From contig CALGAJ010000342.1 of the NCBI GenBank assembly GCA_937951975.1, positions 1 through 5,131 of the forward strand: a stretch of 5,131 nucleotides of DNA, given 5' to 3'. The translations under genes were made by a program, and so were the position numbers. Shown in pieces: positions 1 to 5,131 of the stretch; positions within the stretch are counted from its first letter, which is position 1, and every line of letters starts with the position of its first letter. The notes under the pieces are model-generated. The model saw nothing but the letters and a program-made list of their open reading frames with translations, was not told the DNA's origin and did no database searches. Origin of the DNA: an uncultured Desulfotignum sp. (GTDB lineage: Bacteria; Desulfobacterota; Desulfobacteria; Desulfobacterales; Desulfobacteraceae).

Positions 1-1064
1 CCGGGTTCGTGGATTACCTGTGGCAATGGAAGGAGGATTCCACCCATATCGTGCCCAAGATTTCCCATGTCAAGGCGTTTGAGCCCTGGGAGTGGATTAT
101 CGGCACCGGCATCTATGTGGCGGATGTGAAAGCGGAAATCTTTGCCGTCACCCGGAAAATCACCCTGGCCTGTGCCGGCATCGTGGGTGTGGTGCTGGTG
201 TTGTCCAGCTACATCGTGTGGGCTGCGGCAGGGTCCCAAAAAGCGAAGCTGGCGGCCATGGCCCTGTCCGACCTGCGGGAAAAACAGCTGGTTCAGGCTG
301 ACAAAATGGCTTCGTTAGGTATTTTGGTGGCCGGGGTGGCCCATGAGGTGAATAATCCGGCCACCATGTTGATGCTCAACGCCCCGAATCTGAAAAAAGC
401 GTTTGAGTCATTTCTGCCGGTGCTGGACGATCATTTTGCCCGGCACCCGGACACCCGGGTCTGCAACATGGCTTATCCGGACCTGCGCACCCGCATCCAG
501 CGGATGCTGGCCGCCATTCTGGAAGCATCCACCCGAATCAAGACCCTGATTTCCGATCTCAAGGATTTTTCCCGGCCCTCAGACACTCAGACCCCGTTTC
601 CCGACCCGGCAATCGATGTCAACCAGGTGGTGGAAAAGGCCCTGGCCTTGACGCATAACACGCTGAAGAAAATCACTCCCCATGTGTCGGCCCATTACGG
701 CACACACCTGCCACATGTATCCGGAGATTTTCAGAAACTGCTGCAGGTGGTGATCAATCTGCTGACAAATGCGGGCCAGGCCCTGAAAGACAAGGACCAG
801 ACCATCACTGTCACCACATCCGCCAATCAGCATAAAAACATCGTCACCATCGCGGTGGCGGACACGGGTCCCGGGGTCCCTGAGGAGATGCTTGAAAAAA
901 TCATGGATCCGTTTTACACCACCCGGAGGGATGAGGGCGGCACCGGGCTGGGCCTGTTTATTTCTGAAAAAATCGTTTCCGACATGATGGGCGTACTGGA
1001 ACTGACTTCCGAACCCGACCGGGGATTTACCGCCAGGATCGTCTTGCCCTGCGCCGAAAAATAA
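1..1064 (+). CDS. Cache-domain sensor histidine kinase, 5'-truncated by the window edge
   Basis: Membrane-bound sensor kinase that should autophosphorylate on His and pass the phosphate to the response regulator encoded next. The reading frame is open to the left edge (first full codon at base 3), so the GTG at 9 is probably internal, not the start. Numbering from that GTG: residues 1-45 look like the end of an extracytoplasmic sCache_2-type domain (PKISHVKAF, EWIIGTGIYV); about 51-74 is a transmembrane helix; about 75-99 is a charged linker with no recognisable HAMP domain. The H-box follows with phospho-acceptor His112 in AHEVNNP. The ATPase domain shows the N-box (VINLLTNAGQAL, about 248-259), G1 (DTGPGV, 285-290), F-box (PFYTT, 301-305) and G2 (GGTGLGL, 310-316), so the catalytic core looks intact. 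Known for the family: sCache_2 domains often bind small carboxylates; the ligand here is inferred, not seen. The missing N-terminus should contain a first transmembrane helix and the rest of the Cache domain. No promoter is visible because the 5' end is outside the window. Confidence 0.95.
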   Translation, partial: GFVDYLWQWKEDSTHIVPKISHVKAFEPWEWIIGTGIYVADVKAEIFAVTRKITLACAGIVGVVLVLSSYIVWAAAGSQKAKLAAMALSDLREKQLVQADKMASLGILVAGVAHEVNNPATMLMLNAPNLKKAFESFLPVLDDHFARHPDTRVCNMAYPDLRTRIQRMLAAILEASTRIKTLISDLKDFSRPSDTQTPFPDPAIDVNQVVEKALALTHNTLKKITPHVSAHYGTHLPHVSGDFQKLLQVVINLLTNAGQALKDKDQTITVTTSANQHKNIVTIAVADTGPGVPEEMLEKIMDPFYTTRRDEGGTGLGLFISEKIVSDMMGVLELTSEPDRGFTARIVLPCAEK

Positions 1065-1078
1065 CTTATATAAAACAC

Positions 1079-2476
1079 ATGGAACCCTCGACAATGGATA
1101 AACCGATCCTGGTGGTGGATGATGAGCCGGAAATTCTGATGGCCGTGGATACCACGCTGCGCATGGCCGGATTTGACCACATTGTCACCATCAATGATGC
1201 CAGGGACGTAATCCGGCACATGGAACGGGAGATCCCGGGACTGATCCTGCTGGATCTGAACATGCCGCACATCAACGGGGGCCGGCTTCTCAAGATCATC
1301 CGCAAAACCTGGCCGAAGATCCCGGTGATTGTCCTCACCGGCACCATCGAGGTGGACACGGCTGTCAAATGCATGAAAATCGGAGCCATGGATTATGTGA
1401 TCAAACCCGTGGAGGAAGACCGGCTGGTGGCAGCGGTCAAACAGGCCCTGGCGCTGGAAGAATCCGGAACCACCCCCAAAAAACCTTTGCACCAGGATCT
1501 GTTCGCCCAGATCAAGAATCCGGCCGCGTTCCGCCATATCATCACCCAGGACAAGAAAATGCACTCCATTTTCCATTATGTGGAAGCCATTGCCCCCTCG
1601 CTCCAGCCGGTGCTGGTGTGTGGCGAAACCGGGGTGGGCAAGGAACTGATCGGTCAGTGCATCCATGATCTGAGCGGGCGCAAAGGCAAGCTGGTGGTGG
1701 TGAATGTGGCCGGCCTGGATGACAATGTATTTTCCGACACGTTGTTCGGACATGTGACCGGTGCGTTCACCGGTGCGGACAAGTCCCGTTCCGGATTGAT
1801 CGAACAGGCGGCCGGCGGCACTCTGATGCTGGATGAAATCGGGGACCTGGCCCTGACCTCCCAGGTCAAGCTGCTGCGCCTGCTCCAGGAAGGCGATTAT
1901 CTGGCCCTGGGGTCGGACAAAACCCGGCACTCCGATGCCCGGATCATCGCCTCCACCAACCAGGATCTCTGGGCCATGGAAAAACAGGGAAAATTCCGCC
2001 GGGACCTCATTTACCGGTTATCCACCCACACCCTGACCCTGCCGCCGCTGCGGGAACGGCTCCTGGACCTGCCCCTGCTCCTGGACCGGTTCGTGTGCCA
2101 GGCCGCCGCCGAACTGGACAAACCCATTCCGGACATTCCCAAAACCCTGATCGAACTGATGGAGACCTATCCGTTCAAGGGAAACATCCGGGAACTGAAA
2201 TCCATGGTCCATGATGCCATCACACGGTATGAAACAGGGCCGATCACCGCAGACCTGTTCAAGGGACTGGATGCCACGGACACGGAAGACGGCCGGGAGG
2301 AGGATGCCTCCCATTCCCTGGAAACCGACAAAGGGCTTCCCACCCTCAAGGAAGCCTCCAACCTTCTGGTGGAAAAAGCCATGGAACAGGCCGGCGGCAA
2401 TCAGTCCGCCGCCGCGAAAATCCTGGGCATTTCCCAGCAGGCATTGAGCAAACGCCTCCAGAAAATCCGAAAATAG
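1079..2476 (+). CDS. NtrC-family sigma-54-dependent response regulator
   Basis: Cytoplasmic activator with REC, AAA+ and Fis-type DNA-binding domains, 465 residues from the ATG at 1079, a normal length for the family. REC (about 7-125) has the acidic pair Asp14/Asp15, phospho-acceptor Asp59 (LLDLNMP), Thr87 and Lys109, so it should be phosphorylatable. The AAA+ domain (about 150-385) has Walker A GETGVGKE (182-189), an intact sigma-54-contacting GAFTGA loop (228-233), Walker B LMLDEIGD (249-256) and the arginine region FRRDLIYRL (306-314). The C-terminus (about 423-462; GGNQSAAAKILGISQQALSK) is a Fis-like helix-turn-helix. It starts 14 bases after the kinase stop, so the two are almost certainly co-transcribed. 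No good Shine-Dalgarno precedes 1079; the ATG at 1094 (MDKPILVVDDEP) is at least as likely, judged by where REC domains usually begin. Inferred target: the palindromes and sigma-54 promoter directly downstream. The regulator class is certain; its stimulus is not. Confidence 0.97.
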   Translation: MEPSTMDKPILVVDDEPEILMAVDTTLRMAGFDHIVTINDARDVIRHMEREIPGLILLDLNMPHINGGRLLKIIRKTWPKIPVIVLTGTIEVDTAVKCMKIGAMDYVIKPVEEDRLVAAVKQALALEESGTTPKKPLHQDLFAQIKNPAAFRHIITQDKKMHSIFHYVEAIAPSLQPVLVCGETGVGKELIGQCIHDLSGRKGKLVVVNVAGLDDNVFSDTLFGHVTGAFTGADKSRSGLIEQAAGGTLMLDEIGDLALTSQVKLLRLLQEGDYLALGSDKTRHSDARIIASTNQDLWAMEKQGKFRRDLIYRLSTHTLTLPPLRERLLDLPLLLDRFVCQAAAELDKPIPDIPKTLIELMETYPFKGNIRELKSMVHDAITRYETGPITADLFKGLDATDTEDGREEDASHSLETDKGLPTLKEASNLLVEKAMEQAGGNQSAAAKILGISQQALSKRLQKIRK

Positions 2477-2479
2477 GCC

Positions 2480-2495
2480 TACAACCTGAGTTGTA
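2480..2495. promoter_or_regulatory. Palindrome A, putative upstream activator site
   Basis: TACAAC-CTGA-GTTGTA is a perfect 6-base inverted repeat around a 4-base spacer, beginning 4 bases after the regulator stop codon. It shares the ACAAC-N4-GTTGT frame with sites B and C but has a different spacer. Its centre is 18 bp from that of site B, so the two could bind adjacent dimers. It lies at about -199 from the predicted start. Binding by the neighbouring NtrC-type regulator is inferred. A transcribed hairpin is possible but has little GC and no U-tract. Confidence 0.7.
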
Positions 2496-2497
2496 CC

Positions 2498-2513
2498 CAC
2501 AACTTTTGTTGTG
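2498..2513. promoter_or_regulatory. Palindrome B, putative upstream activator site
   Basis: CACAAC-TTTT-GTTGTG is a perfect 6-base inverted repeat around TTTT. Bases 2496-2512 are identical to 2566-2582 (site C), a 17-base exact duplication. The centre is at about -181 from the predicted sigma-54 start. The two-fold symmetry suits a dimeric Fis-type helix-turn-helix such as that of the regulator encoded just upstream; the protein-site pairing is inferred. Confidence 0.75.
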
Positions 2514-2567
2514 AATAGACCCTCATCCATTATTTCTGCCGCTTCTATCAGAAGTCCCGCGATTTCC

Positions 2568-2583
2568 CACAACTTTTGTTGTA
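2568..2583. promoter_or_regulatory. Palindrome C, putative upstream activator site
   Basis: ACAAC-TTTT-GTTGT (2569-2582) repeats site B exactly, including the CCC before it; the outermost pair (C2568/A2583) does not match. The centre is 70 bp downstream of B and at about -111 from the predicted start, which is the closest strong site to the promoter and a typical enhancer distance for NtrC-class activators. Confidence 0.75.
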
Positions 2584-2591
2584 ATCGGAAC

Positions 2592-2608
2592 ACAACAAAA
2601 CCCGTTGA
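2592..2608. promoter_or_regulatory. Possible degenerate fourth activator site
   Basis: ACAAC (2592-2596) is followed by GTTGA (2604-2608), but with a 7-base spacer instead of 4 and one mismatch in the right arm. It could be a weak or half site next to site C, or chance in an AT-rich stretch. The spacing difference argues against ordinary dimer binding. Confidence 0.25.
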
Positions 2609-2631
2609 CGACATCTTATTTTTCTCTGACA

Positions 2632-2644
2632 AATCAGGCAGTTA
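2632..2644 (+). promoter_or_regulatory. Putative IHF binding site
   Basis: AATCAG-GCAG-TTA fits the relaxed IHF consensus WATCAR-N4-TTR (G rather than the preferred A at position 6). A T-rich run at 2616-2623 lies upstream, as in many IHF sites. It is centred near -49, between the activator palindromes and the -24/-12 promoter, where IHF commonly bends DNA to help an NtrC-type activator touch sigma-54 polymerase. Short consensus matches occur by chance, so the position carries most of the weight. Confidence 0.5.
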
Positions 2645-2660
2645 AGCAATTTCTATCTGC

Positions 2661-2676
2661 TGGCACATTGATTGCA
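2661..2676 (+). promoter_or_regulatory. Sigma-54 (-24/-12) promoter for the transporter-acs operon
   Basis: TGGCAC-ATTGA-TTGCA matches the sigma-54 consensus TGGCAC-N5-TTGCW at every defined position. The invariant GG (2662-2663) and GC (2674-2675) have the required spacing. The predicted transcription start is about base 2687, giving a leader of roughly 73 bases before the transporter ATG. Sigma-54 promoters need an AAA+ activator with a GAFTGA loop, and exactly such a gene lies immediately upstream. The next gene, acs, has no promoter of its own that I can see and should be read from here. Confidence 0.92.
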
Positions 2677-2759
2677 GTTCTATATATCAAAAAACGATGA
2701 ACCGCTTCCGAGCACCCATTGAAACAGATTTCCAAACATCTGCTTGAAAGGAGAACAAC

Positions 2760-4031
2760 ATGGATCAGGTCAAAAACATTGGATGGCGCGTCACCTTCGC
2801 CGGGCTGGGCATCAACCTGGCCTTGGGAATTCTATACACCTGGAGTATTTTCAAGGAATCCATCAAAGAATCCATTGTGGCCGGAGACGGCCGGTTCGAC
2901 TGGAGCCTGGCCGCGTTGAACGACCCCTATGCCGTATGCTGTCTGGTGTTCGCATTTGCCATGATTCTGGCCGGCCGGGTCCAGGACAAAACCGGCCCGA
3001 AAATGACCGCTGTTCTGGGCGGGATCCTTACCGGTTCCGGCCTGATCCTCATTGCGTTCTCCACATCCTGGATCGTCTGGATCCTGGGATTCGGCGTTCT
3101 CACGGGGGCTGGGCTGGGCTTCGGGTATGCATCTGCCACCCCGCCGGCCATCAAATGGTTTCCCCCGGCCAAAACCGGCATGATCGCCGGCATTGTGGTG
3201 GCGGGATTCGGTCTGGCATCTGTTTATATCGCGCCTCTGGGCACATGGCTGATCAATCGGTTCGGATTGAGCCAGTCCATGCTGATTTTCGGGGTGGCGT
3301 TTCTGGGGGTGGTCTGTGTGCTGGCCCAGTTTCTGATCAATCCCCCGGCCGGATATGTGCATCCGAATGCCCGGGCTACGGCCACCCGGCCGGCCGCACC
3401 CGCAGGCATTGATTTCGCTCCGTCAGAAATGATGAAAACCGGGACCTTTTACAAGCTGTGGCTCATGTTCTGCGTGGGTTCCGGGGCCGGACTGATGATC
3501 ATCGGCAGCGTGGCCGGCATGGCCAAGTCCGGCATGGGATCCATGGCCTGGATCGTGGTGGCGCTCATGGCTGTTGGCAACGCATCCGGCCGGATCATCG
3601 CAGGCATCGTGTCCGACCGGATCGGCCGGGCCAACACCCTGTTTATCATGCTCAGCTTTCAGGCACTCATTATCTTTTCCCTGATGTTCATTGCACCGGG
3701 CCAGGTGATCCTGCTGGTCATGGCTGCCACGTTTATCGGATTCAACTACGGCACCAACCTGTCCTTGTTTCCGTCCGTGACCAAGGATTTTTTCGGGCTG
3801 AAAAACTTCGGGGTCAATTACGGCCTGGTATTTTCCGCCTGGGGCGTGGGCGGGTTCATCTTCCCCCGGGTGTCTCAGATGATTGTGGCCTATACCGGCA
3901 GCTCACAGATGGCATATATTCTGGCGGCGGCTCTGCTGCTGACCGGTGCCATGCTGGCCCTGATGACAAAAGCACCGCAAACCAAACCGGAAACCCCGTT
4001 TCTTGGCATCCCGGTTCCGGAAAAAAACTAA
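2760..4031 (+). CDS. OFA-type major facilitator transporter, probable monocarboxylate carrier
   Basis: Inner-membrane secondary transporter of 423 residues, the usual size for a 12-helix MFS protein. Hydrophobic segments fall at about 12-31, 55-74, 82-101, 103-125, 138-158, 174-193, then a loop (194-228), then 229-252, 262-283, 291-312, 314-333, 350-372 and 383-402. MFS signature loops follow helix 2 (GRVQDKTGPK, 72-81) and helix 8 (GIVSDRIGR, 282-290). The N-terminal GINLALGILYTWSIF and the late DFFGLKNFGVNYGLVFSAWG are typical of the oxalate/formate antiporter (OFA) family, whose members carry oxalate, formate, pyruvate or related acids. The start is fixed by a strong AAAGGAG 6 bases before the ATG. 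It is first in a sigma-54-driven operon with acs 45 bases downstream, which suggests uptake of acetate or another acid that Acs can activate. The substrate is inferred; family placement is fairly firm. Nothing suggests truncation or frameshift. Confidence 0.92.
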   Translation: MDQVKNIGWRVTFAGLGINLALGILYTWSIFKESIKESIVAGDGRFDWSLAALNDPYAVCCLVFAFAMILAGRVQDKTGPKMTAVLGGILTGSGLILIAFSTSWIVWILGFGVLTGAGLGFGYASATPPAIKWFPPAKTGMIAGIVVAGFGLASVYIAPLGTWLINRFGLSQSMLIFGVAFLGVVCVLAQFLINPPAGYVHPNARATATRPAAPAGIDFAPSEMMKTGTFYKLWLMFCVGSGAGLMIIGSVAGMAKSGMGSMAWIVVALMAVGNASGRIIAGIVSDRIGRANTLFIMLSFQALIIFSLMFIAPGQVILLVMAATFIGFNYGTNLSLFPSVTKDFFGLKNFGVNYGLVFSAWGVGGFIFPRVSQMIVAYTGSSQMAYILAAALLLTGAMLALMTKAPQTKPETPFLGIPVPEKN

Positions 4032-4076
4032 CTGTTTCTTTTAACCTGTTGATCGACATCTGATAAGGAGACCCTT

Positions 4077-5131
4077 ATGAGCGAATCCATCTTTCATGCT
4101 TCTGACGAATTTAGAAACAACGCCTGGATCAAAACCATGGATGAATACCAGACCATGTACACCCAGTCCATTAAAGATCCGGACACTTTCTGGGCCGGTA
4201 TGGCAAACAATTTTCACTGGGAGAAAAAATGGGACAAAGTCCGGGAATACAACTATCATCTGTCCAAAGGACCGATCTCCATCAAATGGTTCATCAACGG
4301 CAAAACCAATATCTGTTACAACTGCCTGGACCGGCACCTGCCGGACCGGAAAGACCAGACCGCGCTGATCTGGGAAGGCAACAGTGAAGGAGAAGATCTC
4401 ACCATCTCCTATGGCCAGCTCCATGAAAAAGTGTGCCGGTTCGCCAACGCGCTCAAGGAAAAAGGCGTGGGCAAAGGGGACCGGGTGGCCATCTACATGC
4501 CCATGATTCCGGAACTGGCCGCCACCATGCTGGCCTGCGCCCGGATCGGAGCCATCCACTCCATCGTGTTCGGCGGGTTTTCCGCCGAAGCCCTGGCCGA
4601 CCGGATCGAAGACAGTCTGTGTAAGGTCCTGGTGACCACGGACGGTGTGATGCGGGGCGCCAAGGCCGTGCCCTTGAAAACCGCAGCAGACAGGGCACTG
4701 ACCCTGTGCGAAGAACGGGGGCACCAGGTGCAGACCTGTTTTGTGGTAAAGCGCACCGGTTCCGACATCCCCATGAAAGCGGACCGGGATATCTGGTGGC
4801 ATGATGCCGCCGATGCCCAGTCACCGGACTGTCCCGTGGAATGGATGGATGCTGAAGATCCGCTGTTCATTCTTTATACCTCGGGCTCCACAGGCAAACC
4901 CAAGGGGGTCCAGCACAATGTAGGCGGATACATGGTATATGCCGGCACCACGTTCAAATATATCTTTGACTATCATGACGGTGACATCTACTGGTGTACT
5001 GCGGACATCGGCTGGGTCACGGGCCATTCCTACATCGTTTACGGCCCCTTGTCCCAGGGGGCCACCTCCCTGATGTTCGAGGGTGTACCCACCTACCCGG
5101 ACCCGGGCCGGTTCTGGGCCACGGTGGACAA
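4077..5131 (+). CDS. acs: Acetyl-CoA synthetase (AMP-forming), 3'-truncated by the window edge
   Basis: Cytoplasmic enzyme converting acetate, ATP and CoA to acetyl-CoA, AMP and pyrophosphate through an acetyl-adenylate. The first 351 codons are present, of about 630-660 in full-length family members; the frame is open to the right edge. The start is set by AAGGAG 6 bases before the ATG. The ACAS_N-type region is at about 23-80 (YQTMYTQSIKDPDTFW); the adenylation domain follows, with GKGDRVAIYMPMIPE (132-146), IGAIHSIVFGGFSAEAL (157-173) and the nucleotide-binding loop YTSGSTGKPKG (267-277). TADIGWVTGHSY (308-319) includes Val314-Thr315, which correspond to the acetate-pocket Val-Thr pair of characterised Acs enzymes and favour a small acyl substrate; propionate cannot be excluded. 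The C-terminal hinge and the regulatory lysine lie outside the window. It is 45 bases behind the transporter, most likely in the same operon, so it should depend on the sigma-54 promoter. Confidence 0.95.
   Translation, partial: MSESIFHASDEFRNNAWIKTMDEYQTMYTQSIKDPDTFWAGMANNFHWEKKWDKVREYNYHLSKGPISIKWFINGKTNICYNCLDRHLPDRKDQTALIWEGNSEGEDLTISYGQLHEKVCRFANALKEKGVGKGDRVAIYMPMIPELAATMLACARIGAIHSIVFGGFSAEALADRIEDSLCKVLVTTDGVMRGAKAVPLKTAADRALTLCEERGHQVQTCFVVKRTGSDIPMKADRDIWWHDAADAQSPDCPVEWMDAEDPLFILYTSGSTGKPKGVQHNVGGYMVYAGTTFKYIFDYHDGDIYWCTADIGWVTGHSYIVYGPLSQGATSLMFEGVPTYPDPGRFWATVD

Noticed and set aside
866..880. GGTCCC-GG-GGTCCC direct repeat in the kinase gene
   Set aside because: It encodes the conserved G1 box (TGPGVP) of the ATPase domain; codon choice explains it.
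914..1930. 338-residue open frame on the minus strand opposite the regulator
   Set aside because: It lies antisense to an unambiguous NtrC-family gene and has no recognisable domain; long antisense frames are common opposite GC-biased codons.
2480..2513. Palindromes A and B as a rho-independent terminator for the regulator gene
   Set aside because: The stems are only 6 bp and AT-rich, the TTTT is in the loop rather than after the stem, and the same element recurs at 2568-2583, which fits operator sites better.
2542..2554. CTTCT-ATC-AGAAG inverted repeat between sites B and C
   Set aside because: It is a single short 5-base repeat with different arms from the other sites and no second copy; probably chance.
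4032..4076. Possible promoter or terminator between transporter and acs
   Set aside because: The 45 bases hold a good ribosome binding site but no -24/-12 or convincing -35/-10 elements and no GC-rich stem, so read-through is the simpler view.
4041..4802. 253-residue open frame on the minus strand opposite acs
   Set aside because: It is the shadow of the acs reading frame, which carries clear Acs motifs; the antisense product is low-complexity and resembles nothing known.

Overview
The window holds four collinear plus-strand genes and one well-resolved control region. It starts inside a sensor histidine kinase gene (1-1064), continues with an NtrC-type response regulator (1079-2476), a 283-base non-coding region (2477-2759), an OFA-type major facilitator transporter (2760-4031), and the N-terminal half of an acetyl-CoA synthetase (4077 to the right edge). 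Coding density is otherwise high. There are no RNA genes, insertion sequences, CRISPR arrays or obvious signs of recent transfer. The genes are moderately GC-rich with strong G/C third-position bias, and the intergenic region is visibly more AT-rich.

Organism: the sequence suggests an anaerobic, sigma-54-rich Gram-negative bacterium. A sulfate reducer of the Desulfobacterota (Desulfobacterales-like) is my best guess. It rests on the style of the Cache kinase/NtrC pair, the pairing of an OFA transporter with acs, and general codon use. This is inference; no marker gene in the window fixes the taxon.

Control region: between the regulator and the transporter lie three near-identical palindromes of the form ACAAC-N4-GTTGT (centres about 2487.5, 2505.5 and 2575.5). 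A possible degenerate fourth site follows at 2592-2608. Then come an IHF-like site (2632-2644) and a consensus-quality sigma-54 promoter, TGGCAC-N5-TTGCA (2661-2676). The predicted transcription start is near 2687, which puts the palindromes at about -199, -181 and -111, where enhancer sites for NtrC-type activators usually lie.

How it fits together (inference): the kinase's extracytoplasmic Cache domain would sense a small molecule, plausibly a short carboxylate, and phosphorylate the regulator. The regulator would bind the ACAAC/GTTGT sites and, through DNA looping helped by IHF, activate sigma-54 polymerase to transcribe the transporter and acs. The transporter would import a monocarboxylate and Acs would convert it to the acyl-CoA. 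The window therefore reads as a self-contained sense-import-activate module for acetate or a similar acid.
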